A stretch of DNA of 20,451 nucleotides from the IMG/VR virus record IMGVR_UViG_3300013126_000311, positions 1-20,451 of that record; one strand, written 5' to 3'. This document shows positions 8,154 through 15,117 of this stretch, piece by piece. The notes under the pieces are model-generated. The model saw only the letters and a program-made list of their open reading frames with translations, searched no databases and was not told where the DNA came from. Position numbers and translations under genes: made by a program. How positions within the stretch are numbered: the first letter of the stretch is position 1; each line of letters starts with the position of its first letter. This stretch comes from a virus.

Positions 8154-8881
8154 TATTCTTCTGTTTTAACTTGTTCTTGTTTTGCGAAAGAATACACATC
8201 GGAATCCCTTATAGAGACGCCTGCATATTGAAGTATCTTGATTATCAAATCAATCTCAAATTCTTCCCCTATCTCAAAGTCCTGATAGTCCGATATTCCA
8301 GGATTAAACATGAATACATTTGTAGATATTTGGCTATACGTCCATTTTGGGGGAAGAGGGAACCTGCTATATGTGAGCTCGACACCTCCGGTATCGTAAA
8401 AGCTTGGATAAACAAGCATTTTGCCGCCAAGAACAGCATAAACAGGGAAATCTTTGCTCGGCTTAGTCAAAAGAGAATTGTTAAGCTGCCTTGCCTTCGA
8501 TGGAGTAGCCCTATCTGCCGTGCCTTTATATATCTTCGGGTCAAACTCATCACCGGTATCAAAACAGAGCACATCTTCTATCCTGTATAGCAGATATTCA
8601 GTTGCGAGCGAAAATGAAGGAGGCGTGTCGATTTTATCAAGGTCTTCTGTAACGAGAAACTTTTCTATAGTCGTTTGTATATCAAAAGACTTATCGGCAA
8701 ATCCAGTACCGGCGAGCCTCACATTCTCTTTGTTTATCGCGTCATTATACTCTGAAAACAAAGACCTGAAAATGTCAAGCTGCGCGAGATTTGCATACAG
8801 ATTAAAGTCCGATGGGGACAGATAGCCATAATTATTCTTATTCATTATGGCAAGCACGGTATTTCTTACTTGGTCTATCAT
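8153..8881 (-). CDS. Ring/connector-type structural protein, crAss-like
   Basis: This 242-residue protein begins with VRNTVLAIMNKNNYGYLSPS, then DFNLYANLAQLDIFRSLF, an N-terminal pattern (VxNxVLxIxNKxxxGYxxPxxFNxxAxxAQxDIF) that recurs in structural proteins of Bacteroidota phages, including crAss-like ones. A middle segment FPVYAVLGGKMLVYPSFYDTG and the C-terminal FEIDLIIKILQYAGVSIRDSD helix are also typical. The likely role is a head-to-tail ring or adaptor protein. It is the first gene after a strong terminator and a TATCTTTG box, so it probably heads the tail transcription unit. It is followed by a TAATG overlap with the next ring-type gene. The leader before ATG 8881 is A/T-rich without a Shine-Dalgarno site. 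Confidence 0.7.
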   Translation of the reverse strand: MIDQVRNTVLAIMNKNNYGYLSPSDFNLYANLAQLDIFRSLFSEYNDAINKENVRLAGTGFADKSFDIQTTIEKFLVTEDLDKIDTPPSFSLATEYLLYRIEDVLCFDTGDEFDPKIYKGTADRATPSKARQLNNSLLTKPSKDFPVYAVLGGKMLVYPSFYDTGGVELTYSRFPLPPKWTYSQISTNVFMFNPGISDYQDFEIGEEFEIDLIIKILQYAGVSIRDSDVYSFAKQEQVKTEE

Positions 8882-8896
8882 ATATAAAACTTTTCA

Positions 8897-8904
8897 CAAA
8901 GATA
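8897..8904 (-). promoter_or_regulatory. TATCTTTG, likely -7 box of the tail operon
   Basis: The minus strand reads TATCTTTG, fitting the Bacteroidota -7 consensus TAnnTTTG, 15 bases before the ATG of the first tail gene and 3 bases after the U-tract of a terminator. A clear -33 TTTG is not present at the usual distance, where the terminator stem lies. Placement between a terminator and a gene start is the best support. Confidence 0.45.
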
Positions 8905-8907
8905 ATT

Positions 8908-8945
8908 AAAAAAATAATAGGACTGACATTCACCAATCCTATTAT
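8908..8945 (-). terminator. Rho-independent terminator ending the head-gene operon
   Basis: On the minus strand ATAATAGGA (8945-8937) pairs perfectly with TCCTATTAT (8922-8914) to give a 9-bp stem, with two more pairs possible after one mismatch. The run of A at 8908-8914 on the plus strand gives a tract of U straight after the stem. It begins 25 bases after the stop codon of the gene at 8971-9729 and lies in the longest gene-free gap (89 bases). Confidence 0.8.
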
Positions 8946-8970
8946 CCGACACACCTATAAAAAACAACAA

Positions 8971-9729
8971 TCAACTATTCATGACAGACTCAATGTGTTT
9001 TAAAATCTCAATACCATCCTCAGTCTTGAAGTAAGCGATAGTGATGTCGACCGGGTCTTTTCCGAACGGTATGGTCAACAGCTTCTTCTTATTCGTGGGG
9101 GTATTAATAAAAATATCTTTCTGGTTATTTCTGAACGCGAGAAAGTTTCTGTCGAACATAGCCCTTACGTGAGCGTCCATCTCTAAATCAGGGTCTTCAA
9201 GTGCATCGAGAAACGCTCTTGGGTTGTTTCTGACCTGAACATAAATATCGCGCTTAATCTCGCTCGTTGTCATTCTCGACGGATCGACACCGAACATAAC
9301 CCTGGCTACAATCTCCATCTGCTCGGGTGAGAGCTTTTTAGCTTTTGCCATAGCTTCAACTTCGACCTCATAAGCCGCAATTTCCTGCTCAGCGTCCTTA
9401 GCTTTATTTACTTCTTCAAATGCCTTTCCGTTTAACGGATGATAATATAGAAACGCCTGAAGCGCCGGGTTTGTTTTTGGGACGTTTAACATCCCGTTTT
9501 CAAAAACAATAGGCTCGAGAATAACGTTCCCATCCTGCTCATCCTCAAATGGTGTCTTTTGGTTTGATGCGTACCTTAGCGCCCTGTTTTCCTTTTTGTC
9601 TTCGTCAAACCATAGGAGTGGATATCTTCTACTGTGTTTAACCGGGAGCATGTACGCGAGTGGGGTAGAACCGCCTTTCAGGCGATAAGTCTTGTCTGTC
9701 AACGCAGAACTACTGTCAAATTTTTTCAT
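8971..9729 (-). CDS. Conserved head-region protein following the capsid gene
   Basis: This 252-residue protein carries a block I recognise from Bacteroidota phages: STPLAYMLPVKHSRRYPLLW, RALRYASNQKTPFEDEQDG, IVFENGMLNVPKTNPALQAF and LYYHPLNGKAFEEV. The middle is a charged helix (EVNKAKDAEQEIAAYEVEVE) and the C-terminus is a compact alpha/beta segment. I know of no proven function; position directly after the major capsid gene suggests an auxiliary capsid or head-completion role. I start it at ATG 9729 (MKKFDSS). An in-frame ATG at 9771 would put the first 14 codons through a GC-rich hairpin and would not add conserved sequence. The leader is A/T-rich without a Shine-Dalgarno site. It is the last gene before a strong terminator. 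Confidence 0.7.
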   Translation of the reverse strand: MKKFDSSSALTDKTYRLKGGSTPLAYMLPVKHSRRYPLLWFDEDKKENRALRYASNQKTPFEDEQDGNVILEPIVFENGMLNVPKTNPALQAFLYYHPLNGKAFEEVNKAKDAEQEIAAYEVEVEAMAKAKKLSPEQMEIVARVMFGVDPSRMTTSEIKRDIYVQVRNNPRAFLDALEDPDLEMDAHVRAMFDRNFLAFRNNQKDIFINTPTNKKKLLTIPFGKDPVDITIAYFKTEDGIEILKHIESVMNS

Positions 9730-9755
9730 TTTAATATATTTAATTTTTAAGTGAA

Positions 9756-9781
9756 ATGGAGCGGGAGACACCCCGCCCCAT
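9756..9781 (-). terminator. GC-rich hairpin after the capsid gene, possible attenuator
   Basis: In the minus-strand transcript ATGGGGCGGG pairs with CCCGCTCCAT, a 10-bp stem with one G·U pair and a 6-base loop, starting 18 bases after the capsid stop. It is strikingly GC-rich for this A/T-rich setting. The bases after it (TTCACTTAAAAATT) are only weakly U-rich, so it may be a partial terminator or an mRNA 3'-end stabiliser that lets capsid message exceed downstream message. Confidence 0.6.
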
Positions 9782-9799
9782 CTCTAAGGATTCTAACGA

Positions 9800-11191
9800 T
9801 CAATATTTGAACAAAACAAAGTTGTTCGCTCCAAGAGTACAAGTACATCTTTCAGTCAGGTAGTTAACCTCCATAGCATCAAGATCGCTTGTATTTGCGC
9901 CACCAGCAGAGCCGGTAATCCATGTTTTGTATTTGCGATTCTCAGTCTGAGATGCGCGGTAACGAACGTGCAAGAATGGTCTCTTTGCGTTCTGTCCGAG
10001 AACACTGTCGTAAACAGTAGTCGTTCCGGCAGGAACAAGCATACCATTGATACGTCCGGAGCCGGCAGTTGCAACAAGCCCGCCTCTCATGGTTGGGTCA
10101 TTCAGGTATTTCCAGTCTGTTTTGTAGAAGTCGTAACCTCTGCGGAATCCGGAGAATCCTAAATTCAATGCCATTTTTTCGTCATTATCGAACAATCCAT
10201 AAGAAGTTCCACCTGCACCGTAGCTGTTTTGAGCAGCAAGCATGTCGTCGATATCGAAGCTGAACGCACGATTCACGAACAATGCATTTTCCTCGATAGC
10301 GCCCTGTCCGTCAAGACGTGCAACGATAGTGTCAAACTCAGCAAGAGTTTCGGGGTTTCCGGCAGCCCAAACGTTACCATTTGCATTTACTTCGTAGAAA
10401 ACGCCTTTTGTGCCCTTAACAGTAGCAACAGCACCAGAGTTTGCTTCAGCAGGAACAGCTTCGAGAGCCGATGTTTCGATGTAGTCATCAAAACGCAAGC
10501 GTGTTTCGTGCTCTGATTTGATATACCACAAGTAACCGGAAGCTCCATTTTCAGAAGTAACCTCTACCCAGCCAATCTGAGCCATATCAGAACCGTTAAC
10601 CGCATACTTGTCCTTCATGATAACAGGAGAGTTATCCTTGATGGTAGTTTCAGACTCCAAAGAGCCGGACATTCCGGATGTGCCTTTTGCGAACTCAGAA
10701 CCGTAAATAAACACGGTACAAGCTTTATTGATAGCAAAAGTCTGACCGCCAGCTTCATAAAAAGCAACCGTAAACGTCAAGTCGCCAGGAAGAGCCGTGA
10801 TGATACCCTTGTTAGAACCGGATGCGTCATTTGCAAAAATAGCTACAGTCTGACCAACACGCAACGCACTTGCAGTAACGCCGGCATCAGAGATAGTGAA
10901 AGTAGCAGTGTCCGAATTAACGGCAGCACCAGTAGTACAGGTTGTGTACTTGATATGCAGACGACCCTGCTCTGTCCATTTAATCATGTCAGAGGTTGAC
11001 GGGATTTCTGCGCTTACCATACGTAAGAAAGAAGCAACGGAGCGATTGCCATAGCGCTCAAATTCTTTCTCATAGGTCTCAGGCAAATACTGATTCAAAA
11101 AATCGAAGTCAGTGATGTAATTAGTCGATAACGCCACTTTTCCAGCGGTTGGTTGCAGGCTAATTCCGGGGGAGCTTTCTAATAATGCCAT
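9800..11191 (-). CDS. Major capsid protein, HK97-fold, crAss-like
   Basis: This 463-residue protein has the length and layout of crAss-like major capsid proteins. Conserved-looking parts are the N-terminal TDFDFLNQYLPETYEKEFER, then FLRMVSAEIPSTSDMIKWTE, the FRRGYDFYKTDWKYLNDPTM segment, and the C-terminal KRPFLHVRYRASQTENRKYK, followed by TWITGSAGG and an ending NNFVLFKY. Residues about 95-170 form a Gly/Ala/Thr-rich beta segment (ALRVGQTVAIFANDASGSNK) that could be an inserted surface domain. The N-terminus has no obvious cleaved propeptide, and a separate scaffold-like gene lies 20 bases upstream. The leader is A/T-rich without a Shine-Dalgarno site, as in highly expressed Bacteroidota genes. 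A GC-rich hairpin follows the stop. Position in the operon agrees with the capsid call. Confidence 0.88.
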   Translation of the reverse strand: MALLESSPGISLQPTAGKVALSTNYITDFDFLNQYLPETYEKEFERYGNRSVASFLRMVSAEIPSTSDMIKWTEQGRLHIKYTTCTTGAAVNSDTATFTISDAGVTASALRVGQTVAIFANDASGSNKGIITALPGDLTFTVAFYEAGGQTFAINKACTVFIYGSEFAKGTSGMSGSLESETTIKDNSPVIMKDKYAVNGSDMAQIGWVEVTSENGASGYLWYIKSEHETRLRFDDYIETSALEAVPAEANSGAVATVKGTKGVFYEVNANGNVWAAGNPETLAEFDTIVARLDGQGAIEENALFVNRAFSFDIDDMLAAQNSYGAGGTSYGLFDNDEKMALNLGFSGFRRGYDFYKTDWKYLNDPTMRGGLVATAGSGRINGMLVPAGTTTVYDSVLGQNAKRPFLHVRYRASQTENRKYKTWITGSAGGANTSDLDAMEVNYLTERCTCTLGANNFVLFKY

Positions 11192-11211
11192 AATTTCTAA
11201 TTTTTAATTTT

Positions 11212-12294
11212 TTAAACTTTTTTGATTCGTAAGCCACCAGCAAAACTCTGGTCGCTTATCTCTTTTATCTGCACTCCTCCCGGCTTCTGATTTTGCATTA
11301 CTTGTCTTTCACTCATATCGACATTTTTGATTCCTTTCATCAGTTCTTCTCTGGCTTGTGCCATTCCCTGGTCAAAGAAATGCTTTGCAAATTTCTCGGG
11401 ATTCATTGCAACAGATAAAGCTTTGTGATAACCTTCCACATCTGAAATCATTCCATCATCACCAATATACTTCTTTACGAAATTCATTGGGTCTGATTGC
11501 AGTTTCAACAACTCTTTTGGGTCTCCCGGTGTAAACGTAATACTCTTGTCATCCAACTTGAACTCAAATCCTTTGAACTCCGGACTGAAAAGCGCTTCCG
11601 TCTTCTTCATAAAAAACCCTCTTTTCTCAGATGCAGTAGCCTCTGCCCGCTCTTTCTGTGTAAGCCATTGCTGATAGGTCTGGTATTCATCTGAATCTTT
11701 CCTGATTACATTTTTGTCAATCTGCTCGATTGGTAATTTGTAGCTGGATTTTTGATCCTCAAAATACTTCTTAGCCTTACTCAGCGCTTGCTTCTTAGCT
11801 AATTGAGCTTTTCTCACTCTGGATTCATCATCAATGTCTTCGTCATACGAAAACTCAGCGAGCAATCCGGGAATATCCGTTTCGTCAATTCCTTCCTCCG
11901 TTGCGAGAAAATATTCAGCGAGGAGCTCGTCCTCTTTTACAGTCGTAACATCGCGCTGCAACTTCATGTAGTCAGCAATACCACGACCGGTTTCTTTTTT
12001 ATATTTTAAAAACGCATCGACATCTTCCGGTAACTCGATTTGCTTTTCCTGAATTAAATCGCTTAATCCAGAGATTTGCCTTCCGGTCTTTTCGGACAGA
12101 TATCTGAAAACGTCTTCTTCTTTTATTGATATAGTCTCAACCTCTTCTTCAAGATTTTTCAACCTCTCAGCCTCAGCAGCAGCCTCAGCGGCAGCAGCAT
12201 CTTCAGCTTCCTTCTTAGCGATTAACTCTCTCTCTATTTCCTGTTGTGATTTTTGCTCATCAGCATCAACCACTCTAACGCTCTTAAAGTTCAT
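11212..12294 (-). CDS. Scaffold-like capsid assembly protein
   Basis: This 360-residue protein is highly charged and mostly helical. Residues about 15-50 are an Ala/Glu/Lys coiled-coil-like run. A block follows that I know from crAss-like phages: EDVFRYLSEKTGRQISGLSD, PEDVDAFLKYKKETGRGIAD, YMKLQRDVTT, then a DEDIDDESRVRKAQLAKKQ segment. The C-terminal third holds PMNFVKKYIGDDGMI and an AKHFFDQGMAQAREELMKGI helix, ending in a short basic tail. Position directly before the major capsid gene, high charge, coiled-coil character and lack of enzyme motifs fit a scaffolding protein that guides capsid assembly. It is not proven that it leaves the head; a permanent internal protein is the alternative. 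The leader (ATTAAAATACAATACA) lacks a Shine-Dalgarno site. Confidence 0.72.
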   Translation of the reverse strand: MNFKSVRVVDADEQKSQQEIERELIAKKEAEDAAAAEAAAEAERLKNLEEEVETISIKEEDVFRYLSEKTGRQISGLSDLIQEKQIELPEDVDAFLKYKKETGRGIADYMKLQRDVTTVKEDELLAEYFLATEEGIDETDIPGLLAEFSYDEDIDDESRVRKAQLAKKQALSKAKKYFEDQKSSYKLPIEQIDKNVIRKDSDEYQTYQQWLTQKERAEATASEKRGFFMKKTEALFSPEFKGFEFKLDDKSITFTPGDPKELLKLQSDPMNFVKKYIGDDGMISDVEGYHKALSVAMNPEKFAKHFFDQGMAQAREELMKGIKNVDMSERQVMQNQKPGGVQIKEISDQSFAGGLRIKKV

Positions 12295-12342
12295 TGTATT
12301 GTATTTTAATTTAATTCAATTTATTCGAGAAAAGATAGCTTG

Positions 12343-12624
12343 CTACCGTTTCTTTTTAGCTTTTGCAGCATTAAACTCCTGCTGTAATTGATTGTACTTG
12401 TATCTGGGGGCTCCGGAGGAACTTACGCCAAGCTTTGATTTTGGCTCACCGAGAGTCTCCCTCACGTATGTAGTGTCATTCCCCCTCACACCAGGAGAAG
12501 TATATTTTCTATCTATGCTTCTTGATATGATTTCATTTTTACCTACTTTTACCGTATCTCTTTTCGCTGTCTCTCTGACTGGCATGGGCTTAATGGTTCT
12601 GCTCATTTTCATTTTAGTTGGCAT
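12343..12624 (-). CDS. Small basic protein of unknown function between portal and scaffold
   Basis: This 93-residue protein is strongly basic: it starts MPTKMKMSRTIKPMPVRETA and ends in AAKAKKKR. The middle (SRSIDRKYTSPGVRGNDTTY) is polar and probably disordered. There is no membrane segment and no catalytic motif. Similar short basic genes often lie next to the portal or scaffold in phage head operons, where they could bind nucleic acid or the scaffold, but I do not recognise this family. It is the only gene here with a TAG stop; reading through it would add only 8 codons. The gap to the portal gene upstream is 54 bases and contains a TATCTTTG box, so it may begin a transcript with the scaffold and capsid genes. 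Confidence 0.65.
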   Translation of the reverse strand: MPTKMKMSRTIKPMPVRETAKRDTVKVGKNEIISRSIDRKYTSPGVRGNDTTYVRETLGEPKSKLGVSSSGAPRYKYNQLQQEFNAAKAKKKR

Positions 12625-12651
12625 AGCTGTAATCTTTAATAATTATTTCGA

Positions 12652-12659
12652 CAAAGATA
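12652..12659 (-). promoter_or_regulatory. TATCTTTG, possible -7 box before the head genes
   Basis: The minus strand reads TATCTTTG 27 bases before the ATG of the small basic gene and 19 bases after the portal stop codon. The same octamer occurs before the tail operon (8897-8904) and the GNAT-like gene (632-639). No good -33 TTTG is visible; the upstream stretch is A/T-rich. Placement would give the scaffold and capsid genes their own promoter. Confidence 0.4.
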
Positions 12660-12678
12660 ATATATTTTTTTTAATGTT

Positions 12679-15117
12679 TTAACTTGGACTAAATTCCTCC
12701 AGGCTAAACCCATCTAAAGTATCCTCGTTTGACTCGAAATTCACAGGAGGTAAGTTATTTTGACGCTGCTCAATAAGCTTTGACTGCTGCGTGCTCTGCT
12801 TGTTTAGTCGTCGATCCTTAGCCTCTTCCTTCATTTCATCTTTGCTTTTAATAGCGTCAGCGTTTATTCCGGCAAGCTGCATGTTATATTCAAACTCTTG
12901 TCCCATGAGCTGCAATTTTAGTGCAGCTTCAGCTTTCATTTTCTCGATATCGAATGCCGCTTCTGATTGCTTGACCTGCATCTTCATCTGGCCCTCCATC
13001 TGTATTTTCTGCACAGCTACCTGACCGGCAAGCTCCTGAGATTTGAGATTTTGCTGAGCCTGCATAGCCTGACGTTGCATCTCCATGCGTTCGTCTCGCT
13101 CAAGCTTACGTCTTCTTCTTAGCTTCAGGAATTGATTGGCAATTTTTATATTACGAATCTCACGAACCTCGATAGCATCTTCAAGACTAATATCTTTTTC
13201 CTTCAGGGCTATCTGGATATTTTCTTCGAGCTTAGCCCTCTCTTCTTCATCCGGGGATATCTCAATAAAAATACCGAAATCATACAGATACAGGTCTTTA
13301 ATGCTATCAAGAACCGCAACGTTATATCTGCCTATCTTATTGATAAAGTCATATTTGAAGTCCGAGTACTCGAGCACATCGCTAATTCGGTAAGATAACG
13401 CTTCCGCTAAACTGCGATATACATACAGCCCGGCATTAAGAATGTGTCTTGTGGCGGTATTTGAGTTTGCAGCGGCAAGCTTTTGCAGTCCTACGAGCGA
13501 ATTTGGGTCAGGAGTTGAAGCGTCGCGAGCCTCATTCAGTCCTGTAACGATTCGTATCTGATTCAGATAGTGGTTAAAAGACGATATAATCGTTTGAACT
13601 TTATTTGAACCAGAGCTTGTACTTATCTCTTGAATCGGAACCCGGGCGTTATTGAACTCACCTTCAGATGTGTAGCTTCGACCAACGACACTACCGGTCT
13701 GGAAATAAAGCCTTAGAGCGTCTTCCGGAGTGTACTCAGCTCCGGTCCCCATGTCAACCTCATTGATGCCGTCTGCGTCAATGAACACACCATCAGGGGC
13801 GATTCTCGCCATTAGCTGTTGAAGCTTCAGGTGCGTTATCTGAATAGCATCGGCGAACGGTATCATTCTTGACGTTAAAGACTCTATCCGTCCCTTATAC
13901 ATCCTTGGAGCACAACCGACATACTGCGGAATGGCATATTGAGAACTCGATTTAGGGCGAACCATATTTTTCTGCATCTCCCACTTTAACAATTCCCTTG
14001 TGCCAAGAACAAGAACGCCTTCATACCAAACGTCAATCGTCTTATTTACAACCTCAAACGACCCGTCCTCAAGCATCTCCTGTGGAGGATTAAACGTGTC
14101 GTCTTTTGGTATCATCTTGACTTCTCCATTGTTCAGTTTTTTCTTTTTAAACCGGACGTCTGTAACTGTTTTGTAATTAAAATACAGCAAAGAGCATGTG
14201 TCGTTTCTGAACAGAGAGTTGTCGTATATTTGATTTGAGCCATAATAATCGAGCCACGCCTGCCCCATTCTCGAAATCTCCTGAATTTTCTCTTTTGGGA
14301 TGGACGGGTTTATCTTGTACAACTCACTTATGTGGACCTGTTTTACCTCTCCGAAATAAAAACAGTCCTTAAAGTATGGGTCTTCGGTATAGCTATATAC
14401 CATATTCGCCGGATCAACGTATGACAGTTTAATGCCGTGACCTTTCAAAAATTCATGTTTTGCAAACTCAACGCCAAGAACCGTAGCATCGTAATCAAGT
14501 CTTTTTCTCAAATCATCATATTGATTCTCGGAAAATAACACACTGACAGCCTCTTCTTCGGCAATCTCAATGGCTGGCTTGTAGTTTAATTGCATATGGA
14601 GCGAAAGCTCGTCATCATCCCCCGGGAGTTCCTCTTCGTTCATAACAAAAGCATCAACACCGGTAATATCCTTTATTTTAGATAATACGTCCTTAGCTGC
14701 CATCTGCCCCTCAATCATTGTCTGATATTTACTTCTTTCATCTTGCGATAAAGCATCCTGGGCATACGCTCTTGGCTTAAACATCCTATCAGACATCCCG
14801 TTTACCACTATGTCAACAAACTTTGGGATAACGGCAATCGGAGTCCAGTCAAGATTAATATGAGATAAATCGCCGTCAACAGATATCTCATTTTTGTACT
14901 TGTCGACAGGCTGTTCTGCGCGGGCATACAATCTCCTTCTGTGAAACTCACGAGCCTGGTCGAAATACCGAACCATATTCGAGTCTTTGCGAAACCACTC
15001 ATACTCAATGGCCTGCCCGACGGCAAGACCGTACTCCCAGCTCTTTTTTTCTGCCTCTGTCGCCATCTGGTTCGGGAACGACACGTAAGAGATATTTATC
15101 TTCGGTTTATCTTCCAT
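12679..15117 (-). CDS. Portal protein, crAss-like
   Basis: This 812-residue protein has the N-terminal signature of crAss-like portals: EYEWFRKDSNMVRYFDQARE, FHRRRLYARAEQPVDKYKNE, then DLSHINLDWTPIAVIPKFVD and IVVNGMSDRMF (together about residues 38-112). The centre (about 440-570) carries the FADAIQITHLKLQQLMARIA and LNQIRIVTGLNEARDAST segments of the wing/stem and clip region. Residues about 665-790 are a long Gln/Lys/Met-rich coiled coil, the usual C-terminal barrel-type tail of podoviral portals. Twelve copies are expected to form the DNA entry ring at one capsid vertex, binding the large terminase during packaging and the ring proteins afterwards. The start overlaps the terminase stop by 11 bases. 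Length is typical for the family. Confidence 0.9.
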   Translation of the reverse strand: MEDKPKINISYVSFPNQMATEAEKKSWEYGLAVGQAIEYEWFRKDSNMVRYFDQAREFHRRRLYARAEQPVDKYKNEISVDGDLSHINLDWTPIAVIPKFVDIVVNGMSDRMFKPRAYAQDALSQDERSKYQTMIEGQMAAKDVLSKIKDITGVDAFVMNEEELPGDDDELSLHMQLNYKPAIEIAEEEAVSVLFSENQYDDLRKRLDYDATVLGVEFAKHEFLKGHGIKLSYVDPANMVYSYTEDPYFKDCFYFGEVKQVHISELYKINPSIPKEKIQEISRMGQAWLDYYGSNQIYDNSLFRNDTCSLLYFNYKTVTDVRFKKKKLNNGEVKMIPKDDTFNPPQEMLEDGSFEVVNKTIDVWYEGVLVLGTRELLKWEMQKNMVRPKSSSQYAIPQYVGCAPRMYKGRIESLTSRMIPFADAIQITHLKLQQLMARIAPDGVFIDADGINEVDMGTGAEYTPEDALRLYFQTGSVVGRSYTSEGEFNNARVPIQEISTSSGSNKVQTIISSFNHYLNQIRIVTGLNEARDASTPDPNSLVGLQKLAAANSNTATRHILNAGLYVYRSLAEALSYRISDVLEYSDFKYDFINKIGRYNVAVLDSIKDLYLYDFGIFIEISPDEEERAKLEENIQIALKEKDISLEDAIEVREIRNIKIANQFLKLRRRRKLERDERMEMQRQAMQAQQNLKSQELAGQVAVQKIQMEGQMKMQVKQSEAAFDIEKMKAEAALKLQLMGQEFEYNMQLAGINADAIKSKDEMKEEAKDRRLNKQSTQQSKLIEQRQNNLPPVNFESNEDTLDGFSLEEFSPS

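Noticed and set aside
7997-8590. 197-codon open frame on the plus strand
   Set aside because: It is antisense to two ring-type genes with recognisable family motifs, has an unlikely composition (many Arg, Ile and Phe) and no leader or neighbours on that strand.
9730-9771. Longer start (ATG at 9771) for the gene after the capsid
   Set aside because: The extra 14 codons run through the GC-rich hairpin and have no family-like sequence; ATG 9729 gives the normal A/T-rich leader.
12329-12336. TATCTTTT (minus strand) as a scaffold promoter
   Set aside because: It misses the final G of the -7 consensus and lacks a -33 box; one chance match in A/T-rich DNA is expected.
12343-12345. TAG stop as a sign of stop-codon recoding, known in some crAss-like phages
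   Set aside because: Readthrough would add only 8 codons before TGA, no gene in the window needs recoding, and TAA, TGA and TAG are all used as ends.
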